NCBI RefSeq assembly: GCF_001591645.1
Contig: NZ_BCVH01000028.1
Span: 1-48,873 of the forward strand
DNA: 48,873 nucleotides
DNA from: Robertmurraya korlensis NBRC 107688
GTDB lineage: Bacteria > Bacillota > Bacilli > Bacillales > Cytobacillaceae
Direction of reading: 5' to 3'
The notes under the pieces were generated by a model. That model was not told the origin of the DNA. It ran no database searches and worked only from the letters and a program-made list of their open reading frames with translations. Position 1 is the first letter of the stretch; each line of letters begins with the position of its first letter. The translations under genes were made by a program, and so were the position numbers. This document shows positions 1-7,998 of this stretch, piece after piece.

Positions 1-5
1 TTCAT
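1..5 (-). CDS. Start of a leftward gene that leaves the window
   Basis: Reading leftward, a GGAGG (positions 18-14) is followed after 8 bases by ATG at 5-3. Only the first codon and two further bases lie inside the window, so nothing can be said about the product. The long untranslated stretch to its right carries a promoter candidate and a perfect cre site, which suggests a catabolite-controlled gene. Confidence 0.4.
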
Positions 6-129
6 TATTAATTCCTCCAGTATGTTTTGAATTACTCCCATTTACCTGAGAGCCTATTAATAAGAAATTAGATAAGTTCTTTTTAGTAAGAAGATGTTGT
101 TGCTATCTTCTTGTTGATTTCATATTACA

Positions 130-144
130 ATGAAAGCGATTTCA
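130..144 (-). promoter_or_regulatory. cre (CcpA) operator
   Basis: ATGAAAGCGATTTCA matches the cre consensus WTGNAANCGNWNNCW at every position and is nearly palindromic. It lies directly downstream of a leftward promoter candidate (-35 TTGTGA at 173-168, 17-base spacer, -10 TATAAA at 150-145). That placement is expected for repression of the gene at the left edge. It could also affect the rightward gene. Confidence 0.65.
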
Positions 145-157
145 TTTATATCTATCA

Positions 158-181
158 TTTTTCCGTTTCACAACGGAAAAA
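158..181. promoter_or_regulatory. Perfect inverted repeat over a -35 region
   Basis: The arms TTTTTCCGTT (158-167) and AACGGAAAAA (172-181) are exact reverse complements around a 4-base centre. The repeat covers the -35 hexamer of the leftward promoter candidate, so it may be a repressor operator. The short GC part makes a terminator less likely. The binding protein is unknown. Confidence 0.4.
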
Positions 182-295
182 ATTATTAACGATAGTTTCC
201 TAATCAAAAATTTAGATTGTAAATTTCCTTTTAAGGTTTGTTTAAGGTTACCCACCGATAATGTGAATCAAGGAGCTAACATAAAGGAGTTGAAC

Positions 296-997
296 ATGGT
301 GAAGGCATTGACCTTAAATGGCATTCAAGGGAGATATGAACTAAAGCATGAAATCACAAAAATGGACTGCTATTTATTAAGAAGCAAGCTACAGCATGTG
401 ATGATTGCTGACCCCAATGCTAATAATGATGGGAAATACTTAATAAGAAGTGTATACTTCGATAATTTTGATAATAAAGTTCTTCAACAAAAGAAGGAAG
501 GCTTTTTCGAGCGAGATAAGTTTCGTGTCAGGCTGTATGATCATAACACTAGCTATATCAATCTCGAAAAAAAGAGCAAACGAAACAATATGACCTATAA
601 ACAAAAATGCCGTATGACCATTGAAGAATATGAAAAGGTAAGAACCGGAGACATTGCTTGGATGGAAAATGATTCACGGCTATTGATGAGAGATTTATAT
701 ATGCAGATGAATCTCCTGCAGATAAAACCTGTTACCATCGTGGATTATGAGAGAGAGGTTTTTATTTATGAGTACGGGAATGTCCGAGTCACATTCGATA
801 GCTCAGTTAAGACAAGCTTCCGAAACAATGATCTTTTAAATCCAGATGTCCCAATGGTGGAAACAACCCCTGGTATCGTCATTCTAGAAGTCAAGTACGA
901 TGAGTTTTTACCTGATATCATCAAGCAGTTAGTTCAACTTCATGACAGACGAAGAGGCACTTATTCAAAATATCAAATAAGCCGTATGTTCGGTTAA
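296..997 (+). CDS. VTC-domain polyphosphate polymerase-like protein
   Basis: The 233-residue protein has the layout of VTC domains, which make or hydrolyse polyphosphate inside a basic tunnel. Visible signs are the N-terminal RYELKHEI, the strand IRSVYFDN, the basic FRVRLYD and LEKKSKR strands, RVTFDSSV and the late acidic-basic strand ILEVKYDEFLP. Start: the ATG at 296 has AAAGGAG seven bases upstream, whereas the GTG at 263 has no good site. It is followed after 19 bases by a DUF4956 membrane protein, and VTC/DUF4956 pairs are common in bacteria, so the two probably form one membrane-linked unit. Enzymatic activity is inferred from the family. The natural product could be polyphosphate or another polyanion. 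Confidence 0.8.
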   Translation: MVKALTLNGIQGRYELKHEITKMDCYLLRSKLQHVMIADPNANNDGKYLIRSVYFDNFDNKVLQQKKEGFFERDKFRVRLYDHNTSYINLEKKSKRNNMTYKQKCRMTIEEYEKVRTGDIAWMENDSRLLMRDLYMQMNLLQIKPVTIVDYEREVFIYEYGNVRVTFDSSVKTSFRNNDLLNPDVPMVETTPGIVILEVKYDEFLPDIIKQLVQLHDRRRGTYSKYQISRMFG

Positions 998-1016
998 TAT
1001 TATTGGAGGAATAAAG

Positions 1017-1700
1017 ATGGACACAATTAATTTTCAAGATATATTTAAATCTAAATTTTTGGAGCAAACCAGCAGTTTTTCAATCGTTGATTCATTGATT
1101 GGATTATTTGCATCATTAGTGATTGGACTCTTTATCTATTGGGTATATAAAAAGACGTTTACTGGTGTGATTTATTCACACACCTTTAATATTTCATTAA
1201 TTGTTATGTCAATGGCTACATCATTAGTTATCATTGGTATCTCGTCCAATGTATTGTTATCACTAGGAATGGTCGGTGCATTATCCATTGTTCGTTTCCG
1301 TACACCGATTAAAGATCCTATTGATATTGTTTACTTATTCTGGGCCATCATTGTAGGAATTCTTTGCGGAGCTGGTTTCGTACCACTAGCTGCTCTTGGT
1401 TCATTACTCATTGGAGCCATTCTTATCTTCTTTGGAAATCGTATTAAAGTGGAAAACCCCTATTTATTGGTTATACGTTACAACGGCAATTCAATTGAAA
1501 AGTCATTAGAGCATGTCGTATCAGAGAATTCAAAAAAGCATACGGTTAAATCAAAATCAGTGATGCCTGGTAGTGAATATGAAGTTACCTATGAAGTCCG
1601 TGTGAAGGATAATGACTTGAACTTCATCAACAATATTTCCGAAATGGATGGAGTAAGGTCCGCCATTATGCTAAGCTATGATGGGAATTTTACAGCATAG
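1017..1700 (+). CDS. DUF4956 membrane protein
   Basis: The 227-residue protein has an N-terminal membrane half with hydrophobic segments near 22-46, 58-85 and 103-140. The conserved stretch GALSIVRFRTPIKDP follows, and a soluble alpha/beta domain spans 150-227. This is the DUF4956 pattern; members usually sit beside VTC-domain polymerases, as here, and their role is unknown. A strong GGAGG lies before the ATG. It shares an operon with the VTC gene and ends at a strong bidirectional hairpin. A plausible role is to anchor the VTC protein or to help export its product, but that is inference from gene pairing. Confidence 0.8.
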   Translation: MDTINFQDIFKSKFLEQTSSFSIVDSLIGLFASLVIGLFIYWVYKKTFTGVIYSHTFNISLIVMSMATSLVIIGISSNVLLSLGMVGALSIVRFRTPIKDPIDIVYLFWAIIVGILCGAGFVPLAALGSLLIGAILIFFGNRIKVENPYLLVIRYNGNSIEKSLEHVVSENSKKHTVKSKSVMPGSEYEVTYEVRVKDNDLNFINNISEMDGVRSAIMLSYDGNFTA

Positions 1701-1738
1701 TATTATTGAAATTAATAATATCTCTTAACTTTGAAAAA

Positions 1739-1772
1739 GGAGATTGCCCTTCCCCCGGCAATCTCCTTTTAT
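1739..1772. terminator. Bidirectional terminator
   Basis: The ten-base arms GGAGATTGCC and GGCAATCTCC enclose an 8-base loop, with an A-run before and a T-run after. It serves the converging DUF4956 and subtilase genes. Confidence 0.85.
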
Positions 1773-1778
1773 ATTTTA

Positions 1779-3971
1779 TTAGCGGTTGTAATCCATGACG
1801 TATAAGTATGGAATACGAATATCACCCGCAGATGAGCTTACATTTAAGTAGCTGCTAACGAAATTTGGCGTACCTGCTTGTCCACCTGCATGAGTACCAC
1901 GGTTCACCACTTCTACCGTAATCTCCTTACTACCTTTAGCAGGGATCGTTACCTCCATATCGCTTACTTTTACATTTTCATCATCACTAATGGTGTAGGC
2001 TAGCTCTTTATTAGTTGGGTTCGTTAACGTAACAGTCATTGCATACGTTTGATTTCCTACCGGGCGAACGAGTCCAAAGCTTAAGGATGATGGGAAGGCA
2101 AGCGCTGAAGGATTCATTGCTTTGCTTAGGTCAATTAGACCTGCCCCGACCTTTAACGGATCTGACACATCTGTATCAGGTAGAACACTTCCTTCTACAT
2201 CGTTTGCTGTACCCATTAAGGCTGCTTTTACTTCAGCTGGACCCCAGTCTAAATCATTTCTCTTGCTATAAGCCAATAATACGGCTGCTGCCCCCGCTAC
2301 ATGTGGGGATGCCATTGATGTCCCTTGATAAAGCTCATAACCTCCACCGACGACAGAAGAGTAAATATTTACCCCTGGAGCTGCTACATCCGGCTTAAGC
2401 GTGTAATTTGGTGTCGGTCCCCATGAGCTGAAGTTTGCTAACAGATTAGGATCGGTGTCCACCTTTTGCAAGTCACTATTGATCGTAACAGTACGATCTC
2501 CCGCCCAGCTAACAAGCGTCTTTCCTGCTTCGTTCCCAACCATTACGGCTGGAACTAGCGCCCCATCCGAAGACATTGGTGTTGGTTCAGCAATTCCATC
2601 AAGCTGATAAATAATCACCCCAACTGCACCGGCTGCAGCTGCGTTATTTATTTTTGTAGTAAATGTACACGAACCGCGTTGAATTAACGCAATTTTGCCT
2701 TCTAATGGCTTACCAGAAAGAGCGGTACAAGCCAGTTTATCTCCACCAGCTGCTTCTGCCCATACCGCATACTCACCTGTTAAAGGTTCTTTGACTTCTC
2801 CACCTTGTGTGCCCGTTGTCGCAATGGTTGGTTCTGTAAGTGCTGCTGATTCTAATGTCATAGCAAAGGTACGACTATTGGTTGTTGCTGCTACTGTGAT
2901 TACCTTCTCTGCTGTTCCAGGAGATCCAACTGTGTAGTTACCTGGCCCTTCATTTCCAGCTGAGATAGCTACCACTACTCCCGCATCTACTGCTGAGTTC
3001 ACGGTCATATCCAAGAGGTCTGCACCCTTATGTGGTGTTCCCCCTAAGCTTAAATTAAGAACATCCATGCCATCCTCAACCGCTTCTTCAACTGCTTTAG
3101 CAATAAATAAGCTTTTGGCATTTGCAATATCTCCCGGGAAAACATTATAGTTTCCTAAATATGCCCCAGGTGCCACTCCACTCAATGTTTTATCATCTAA
3201 TTCAGTTTCTGTCCCTGCCTTTCCAGCAACCGTACCTGCTACATGCGTTCCGTGGCTATCAACTGCTTCTGCGCTTAGCTTTGGATCCTGGCTATATACC
3301 TTTGCCACAATTACCTTAGGTGTGGTTAGACTAGTATCGCCCTTAGGGAATTCTTCCGGATACGACATGCCTTCATTCGGCTCAAGGAATTCATGTGTAT
3401 GATCTATCCCTGAATCAATGATACCGACTTTCATTCCTTCACCTGCATTTGCTTGTCCTCCAAGAGACTCCCAAATGGCTTCTGCACCGATTAAAGCATT
3501 GCTCTCACTCATTGCTTTTTGATAGGTTGCACTATACCCGCTCTTAACGGCCCCAGGTCCACGGCTAACTTCCTTTAAGGATGCTCCGTTCAACTTTAAG
3601 CCAATTCCATTAAAGGTAACATCATACTCTGTTACAACTTCTACTTGAGGGAACTGTCTAGCTAACCATTTTATATAATTTGATCGCTGGGCTTCTAATC
3701 GATTTCCATATTTCTTTGCAGCTTGTGACTGTAAATCTACCTTTTTCCCACTAGCTGGTTTTGTTTTTTCGTATCCTGTAATGCTTCCCTCATAGGAAGC
3801 GATTGGTGCATCACCAAACTGAATAAAAGCATACTCACTGTCTACTATAACGGAAGATTGTCCATCATCATTTTTCACTATTGCTTGAATCGGGACAGCT
3901 GCTGTAAAAATTAACAGAGAAATTAAGAGAACTCCAAAAATACTTTTTATGCTCCTAGCTATCTTCAACAA
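1779..3971 (-). CDS. Secreted subtilisin-like serine protease (Vpr-like, S8)
   Basis: This 730-residue pre-pro-protease starts with a signal peptide (about 1-30, ending in a VPIQA-type cleavage site). An I9-type propeptide follows (about 45-150). The S8 catalytic domain has Asp186 (IIDSGID), His240 (DSHGTHVAG), oxyanion Asn340 (SAGNEGP) and Ser552 (GTSMASPHVAG). A PA domain (about 395-495) is inserted between Asn340 and Ser552, as in Bacillus Vpr. A C-terminal beta domain (about 625-730) ends without an anchor. Vpr is about 806 residues, so this is a somewhat short relative. The start is a TTG five bases after GGAGG. It should be secreted, digest extracellular protein and mature by self-cleavage. 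Confidence 0.9.
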   Translation of the reverse strand: MLKIARSIKSIFGVLLISLLIFTAAVPIQAIVKNDDGQSSVIVDSEYAFIQFGDAPIASYEGSITGYEKTKPASGKKVDLQSQAAKKYGNRLEAQRSNYIKWLARQFPQVEVVTEYDVTFNGIGLKLNGASLKEVSRGPGAVKSGYSATYQKAMSESNALIGAEAIWESLGGQANAGEGMKVGIIDSGIDHTHEFLEPNEGMSYPEEFPKGDTSLTTPKVIVAKVYSQDPKLSAEAVDSHGTHVAGTVAGKAGTETELDDKTLSGVAPGAYLGNYNVFPGDIANAKSLFIAKAVEEAVEDGMDVLNLSLGGTPHKGADLLDMTVNSAVDAGVVVAISAGNEGPGNYTVGSPGTAEKVITVAATTNSRTFAMTLESAALTEPTIATTGTQGGEVKEPLTGEYAVWAEAAGGDKLACTALSGKPLEGKIALIQRGSCTFTTKINNAAAAGAVGVIIYQLDGIAEPTPMSSDGALVPAVMVGNEAGKTLVSWAGDRTVTINSDLQKVDTDPNLLANFSSWGPTPNYTLKPDVAAPGVNIYSSVVGGGYELYQGTSMASPHVAGAAAVLLAYSKRNDLDWGPAEVKAALMGTANDVEGSVLPDTDVSDPLKVGAGLIDLSKAMNPSALAFPSSLSFGLVRPVGNQTYAMTVTLTNPTNKELAYTISDDENVKVSDMEVTIPAKGSKEITVEVVNRGTHAGGQAGTPNFVSSYLNVSSSAGDIRIPYLYVMDYNR

Positions 3972-4150
3972 GTATTCCTCCCTTAAACTATTTTTCTTTG
4001 TACTTTCTAGTAAAACTACTAGAATTTACGTCTACTAGTTTAATTTCTATGAAGGAAAATTTAATCCTTTGACTAGTTTTGTCTTATTATGAAAATGATT
4101 TTGCTGAATTAACAGCTTTTCTGTAGGTAAAATGGGAATTCATGTATTTA

Positions 4151-4179
4151 TTGATATATATGCTCGAACATTATAGAAT
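4151..4179 (+). promoter_or_regulatory. SigA-type promoter of the Dabb gene
   Basis: TTGATA (4151-4156), a 17-base spacer and TAGAAT (4174-4179) lie 32 bases before the start codon at 4212. Only the hexamer match supports it. Confidence 0.6.
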
Positions 4180-4211
4180 ACAAGAAAAGAAAATTAGTAG
4201 GAGGATTCAAC

Positions 4212-4505
4212 ATGATACAACGTACTGTATTACTAAAGTTCGCTGAAACAACAACACAGGAGCAAATGGAAGAGGTAATCAAACGCTTCAAAGCCTTGGA
4301 AAAAGCAATCACTGGAGTGGTAGAAGTTCAAGCTGCCTTCAATCTTTCTGAAAAAAGTAAGGAATACCAAGTGATTCTTATGGTTCGCTTCGAAAATGTG
4401 GCAGCTGTTGAAGCTTATACGATAAATGAACAACACCAAGAAGTTGCTGCCTTCATCCGCGAGGTTGGAAGACTTGATAGCATTGGTGTAGATATTGAGA
4501 TTTAA
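4212..4505 (+). CDS. Dabb-family stress-responsive A/B barrel protein
   Basis: The 97-residue protein fits the Dabb fold, a small dimeric alpha-beta barrel. It opens with the strand QRTVLLKF, a helix (residues 15-33) leads to a GVVEVQAAFN strand, and the central strand is YQVILMVRF, followed by the AVEAY...HQEVAAFI helix typical of the family. Dabb proteins are often stress-induced, and their ligands are mostly unknown. An AGGAGG precedes the ATG, and the gene has its own promoter and terminator. No partner gene is obvious. Confidence 0.75.
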   Translation: MIQRTVLLKFAETTTQEQMEEVIKRFKALEKAITGVVEVQAAFNLSEKSKEYQVILMVRFENVAAVEAYTINEQHQEVAAFIREVGRLDSIGVDIEI

Positions 4506-4506
4506 G

Positions 4507-4548
4507 AGCTTATACCCCACAATATAATTGTGGGGTTTTGTATAAGCT
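4507..4548 (+). terminator. Terminator with a second, outer stem
   Basis: The inner stem CCCCACAAT/ATTGTGGGG (4515-4535) is followed by TTTT. An outer pair AGCTTATA (4507-4514) and TATAAGCT (4541-4548) is also exactly complementary and encloses the hairpin plus its T-run. The inner part ends the Dabb transcript. The outer pair reaches into the leader of the next gene and could reduce read-through into it. Confidence 0.75.
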
Positions 4549-4567
4549 AAGAAGAGGAAGTGTTTTT

Positions 4568-5476
4568 ATGAAAATTGGAATCATTGGATTAGGAGATATC
4601 GCAAAAAAGGCATATTTACCCGTGCTTTCAGAAAAAGAAGAGATTGAGCTTGTCCTTTGTACAAGAAATGAAAAGACACTTAATCGACTTTCTAACAAAT
4701 ACCGAATTCAAGAAACCGTGAAGAATATTGATGAGTTACTTTCGAAAAAAATCGATGCAGCCATCGTTAGTACAGCAACAGAAGGACATTTTGAAATCGC
4801 GGAAAAACTGCTTCAAAATGGGGTTCATACATACATTGATAAGCCCATATCAATGAACTTCCATGAAACGGAGAGAATTGTTAGGCTAGCAAAAGACAAA
4901 GGGAAAATTGCCATGGTTGGTTTCAACAGACGTTTTATCCCTCGCGTGAGAGAGCTAAAGGAACATGGGAAACCAAACCTTATTATCATGCAAAAGAATC
5001 GCTATGCAGCACCTGATTATGTGCGTCGATTTGTGGTAGAGGATTTTATCCATGTAGTTGATACACTAAGATTTCTGATGGGGACGACAGTTATAGATGT
5101 AAAGGTAGAATATTTGAAAAATGGAGATTATCTGGATCAGCTCGTTATCCAGTTAATTGGTGATGGTTGTATTGCCATAGGAATAATGAATCGCAATGGC
5201 GGAGTGACAGAAGAAATGATTGAATATATGGCAGGTCATGAAAAGTTTGTTGTAAATAGCTTGGTTGAAACTACCCGCTATCATAATAAAGAAATAGGAT
5301 TTACAAAATTTGGTGATTGGGAGCCGACACTCTACAAACGAGGTTTTTACCAGTTGCTTGATCACTTTATTGATTGTGTAAAAACAAATACAACACCTGA
5401 CCCGTCGATCGAAGATTCTTTTATCACCCATGAAATTTGTGAGAGAATCGTTAAAATGATTGAGTCGGAAGCTTAA
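4568..5476 (+). CDS. Gfo/Idh/MocA-family NAD(P)-dependent oxidoreductase
   Basis: The 302-residue protein has an N-terminal Rossmann domain with the nucleotide loop IGIIGLGDIAKKAY. The family's EKP-like lysine motif follows as HTYIDKPISMN (near residue 95), then MVGFNRRF and the alpha/beta substrate domain. Members reduce or oxidise sugars, inositols and related polyols. The substrate cannot be read from the sequence. Start: the ATG at 4568 follows a purine-rich AAGAGGAAG, and the upstream in-frame TTG overlaps the preceding terminator. It converges on treR, and nearness to the trehalose operon does not by itself show a shared pathway. Confidence 0.85.
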   Translation: MKIGIIGLGDIAKKAYLPVLSEKEEIELVLCTRNEKTLNRLSNKYRIQETVKNIDELLSKKIDAAIVSTATEGHFEIAEKLLQNGVHTYIDKPISMNFHETERIVRLAKDKGKIAMVGFNRRFIPRVRELKEHGKPNLIIMQKNRYAAPDYVRRFVVEDFIHVVDTLRFLMGTTVIDVKVEYLKNGDYLDQLVIQLIGDGCIAIGIMNRNGGVTEEMIEYMAGHEKFVVNSLVETTRYHNKEIGFTKFGDWEPTLYKRGFYQLLDHFIDCVKTNTTPDPSIEDSFITHEICERIVKMIESEA

Positions 5477-5486
5477 CAAGGACACA

Positions 5487-5525
5487 AACACCCCCTGTAA
5501 AGCTCTAGAGGGGGTGTTCTTCTTA
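5487..5525. terminator. Bidirectional terminator
   Basis: AACACCCCCT (5487-5496) and AGGGGGTGTT (5509-5518) form a perfect 10-base-pair stem between the oxidoreductase and treR, which converge here. Confidence 0.8.
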
Positions 5526-6239
5526 TAGATGATTTCTTCTCGCAAAGTCGACAAAGCGGAATTTATCTGGCCTATGCCTGGATTCAGTGTATTGAAACAG
5601 GCTTGCATCATCCAAATAAACATAATTTTTGATGATGACAATATTATGATGACCTTCTAGGTCTAATAATTGTCGATCTTCCTCTGTTGGTTCTTCCACG
5701 ATAATTTCTTTTTTGGCAAAGCTGATACTTAACTGTAGATCATTTTCAAGGTAGTCGTATATCGAGTGTTCACAAATTTCTTTTGTTAACATAGGAACGA
5801 ATTTTTTATTCAGATAGTCTTTATCTAGGATTACCTTTTCTCCACCCATCTCTCTCACTCGAAATACTTGCCAGACATGGTCCTTACTAGACAAGTTTAA
5901 TTGCTTCATAATGAATGGATCTGGTTTCATCAGTGAGAGTTCGTGAACCGTAGTGACTGGTTTTTGCCCCATTTTATCTGCTAATTCCCTGAAGCTTACT
6001 AGTCCTGAGACTGGAAAATCTACTTTTGTGCTTTTAATGACAATCGAGCCCTTCCCCCGGACTTTTTGTATATACCCGTTTTGTGATAGAAGGTTCAGTG
6101 CTTTTCGGATCGTTTCTCTCGATGTATTGTAACGGTCCTTTAACTCATGCTCAGAGGGCAATAGGGTATTAGGTGCAATTTGCCCGGCTTCTATTTGCTG
6201 TACAATATCGTTATGGATCGTTAAATACTTATTTGTCAT
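5523..6239 (-). CDS. treR: GntR/UTRA trehalose operon repressor
   Basis: The 238-residue protein has a GntR winged helix-turn-helix (about 1-70: LLPSEHELKDRYNTSRETIR, then IQKVRGKGSIV) and a UTRA ligand-binding domain (about 90-230). It is the last gene of treP-treA-treR, 15 bases after treA. In Bacillus, TreR binds palindromes near the treP promoter and releases them on binding trehalose-6-phosphate. Two matching palindromes with core TTGTATATACA lie before treP here. Autoregulation through the operon is therefore likely. Gene context makes the assignment strong. Confidence 0.93.
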   Translation of the reverse strand: MTNKYLTIHNDIVQQIEAGQIAPNTLLPSEHELKDRYNTSRETIRKALNLLSQNGYIQKVRGKGSIVIKSTKVDFPVSGLVSFRELADKMGQKPVTTVHELSLMKPDPFIMKQLNLSSKDHVWQVFRVREMGGEKVILDKDYLNKKFVPMLTKEICEHSIYDYLENDLQLSISFAKKEIIVEEPTEEDRQLLDLEGHHNIVIIKNYVYLDDASLFQYTESRHRPDKFRFVDFARRNHL

Positions 6240-6254
6240 GTTAAAAACTCCAGT

Positions 6255-7937
6255 TTACTTTTTTAAATAGTACACTACAGACTCATACGGTCTTAGTCGC
6301 AATTGCTTAAAATCCTCTGATGAGTCCGCATAGTTGGATAAAAGAATGGTACTAGCCATACTTTCGGTATCCACATACTCAGGTAATACAAACTCTACTT
6401 CTTTGGAATAAAAATTATTCACAACTAGTAGTTTCTCATCACCATTATCTCGTATATAAGCAAAAATAGCATCATGATCTGCTAAAAGCAACTCATAATT
6501 TCCGTCTGTTACGATATTGTACTCTTTTCTTAACTGGATAAGCTTTTGATAATGATAAAAAATAGAATCTTGGTCGGCCATTGCCTTTTCTGCATTGATC
6601 ACTTTGTAGTTTGCTGCTGGTTGAATCCAAGGTGTTCCTGTTGTAAAGCCTGCATTCTCCTCACTATTCCATTGAACAGGTGTTCTCGAATTGTCACGTG
6701 ATTTTTGCTTGAGGATATCAAGAATTTCCTCTTCCGCCATGCCTTTTCCTTTGAGGATCTCAAATATGTTTAACGACTCTACATCACGATAGTCATGAAT
6801 AGAATCAAAATTTGGATTAGTCATCCCAAATTCTTCCCCCTGATAAATATATGGAGTTCCTTGCATCATATGGATGACAGTCCCTAGCATTTTAGCAGAT
6901 TCCCTATGATATTCCTTGTCATTTCCAAAGCGTGACACCACTCTTGGCTGGTCATGATTACACCAGAAAAGGGCATTCCAACCGCCACCCCTATTCATCT
7001 CCACTTGCCAGTCAGATAATATTCGCTTTAGCTTATGGAAATCAAAGTCTGCCCTTGACCACTTCTCTCCATTTGGATAGTCTACCTTTAAATGGTGGAA
7101 GCTAAATGTCATATCCAACTCTTTCCGTTTTGGATTTGTGTACTTAATACAATTTTCAATAGAAGTCGAAGACATTTCCCCAACCGTCATAATGTCGTAA
7201 TGAGAGAAAACCTCTTTGTTCATTTCGTGTAGATACTCGTGAATTTTCGGACCATCTGTATAGAATTTGCGTCCATCTCCCAGTCCGACTAACCCATCAT
7301 CATCTAAGAAACGCTGGTCCTTAGAGAGTAAGTTCACCACGTCTAAACGGAAGCCATCCACCCCTTTATCTAGCCAAAACTTCATCATATCGTAAACCTG
7401 TCGACGGACAGGCTCATGCTCCCAATTCAAATCCGCTTGTGTAACATCGAACAAGTGTAAATAATACTGATCAGTTGTTTCATCATACTGCCACGCATTT
7501 CCACCGAACTTAGATTCCCAGTTGGTCGGAGCCCCACCCTTTTTTGCATCCTTCCATATATAGAATTCACGATAAGGGTTGTCCTTTGAAGACTTAGATT
7601 CAATAAACCATTGGTGCTCCGTTGAAGTGTGGTTAACAACAATATCCATAATGATTTTAATCCCGTGTTTTTGGGCAACATTTAGTAAAAGATCAAAGTC
7701 TTCCATCGTTCCATACGGCTCATAGATGCGAAAGTAATCACTGATATCATACCCATTGTCGCGCTGCGGAGACTCATATATCGGTGTTAACCAAATAACC
7801 TCTACACCAAGAGTAGCTAAATAATCTAATTTTTGTATAATCCCCTTAATATCTCCTACACCATTTCCTGTCGTATCATTAAAGCTTTTTGGATAAATTT
7901 GATATACAACCGCTTTTTTCCACCAAGGTTGAGTCAT
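6255..7937 (-). CDS. treA: Trehalose-6-phosphate hydrolase (GH13)
   Basis: The 560-residue cytoplasmic enzyme splits trehalose-6-phosphate into glucose and glucose-6-phosphate. The GH13 barrel motifs are visible: DIVVNHTS (near 98-105), GFRLDVV with nucleophile Asp199, TVGEMS with acid/base Glu254, and CNHDQPR with Asp329. Length fits the 555-562 residues usual for TreA/TreC. Oligo-1,6-glucosidases are close relatives, but placement between the trehalose PTS and treR settles the substrate. It follows treP after 61 bases that hold a hairpin. Confidence 0.95.
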   Translation of the reverse strand: MTQPWWKKAVVYQIYPKSFNDTTGNGVGDIKGIIQKLDYLATLGVEVIWLTPIYESPQRDNGYDISDYFRIYEPYGTMEDFDLLLNVAQKHGIKIIMDIVVNHTSTEHQWFIESKSSKDNPYREFYIWKDAKKGGAPTNWESKFGGNAWQYDETTDQYYLHLFDVTQADLNWEHEPVRRQVYDMMKFWLDKGVDGFRLDVVNLLSKDQRFLDDDGLVGLGDGRKFYTDGPKIHEYLHEMNKEVFSHYDIMTVGEMSSTSIENCIKYTNPKRKELDMTFSFHHLKVDYPNGEKWSRADFDFHKLKRILSDWQVEMNRGGGWNALFWCNHDQPRVVSRFGNDKEYHRESAKMLGTVIHMMQGTPYIYQGEEFGMTNPNFDSIHDYRDVESLNIFEILKGKGMAEEEILDILKQKSRDNSRTPVQWNSEENAGFTTGTPWIQPAANYKVINAEKAMADQDSIFYHYQKLIQLRKEYNIVTDGNYELLLADHDAIFAYIRDNGDEKLLVVNNFYSKEVEFVLPEYVDTESMASTILLSNYADSSEDFKQLRLRPYESVVYYLKK

Positions 7938-7968
7938 GTTTGTAGCACCAGCCCTTATTTAATAGTAA

Positions 7969-7995
7969 AAGAGGAACAAGTCAATGTTCCTCTCG
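7969..7995 (-). terminator. Hairpin between treP and treA
   Basis: GAGGAACA (7971-7978) and TGTTCCTC (7985-7992) form a perfect stem; read leftward a T-rich run follows. As it lies inside the operon it may be a partial terminator or a 3'-end stabiliser that makes treP and treA expression unequal. Confidence 0.5.
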
Positions 7996-7998
7996 ACA

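Noticed and set aside
3996-4075. Operator made of repeated CTAGT/ACTAG blocks upstream of the subtilase
   Set aside because: Several ACTAGT-like words occur but with irregular spacing, and the region is AT-rich; no coherent site could be defined.
5153-5641. Open frame of 162 residues on the minus strand
   Set aside because: It runs antisense to the Gfo/Idh/MocA gene and the 3' end of treR, crosses a terminator and shows no family features.
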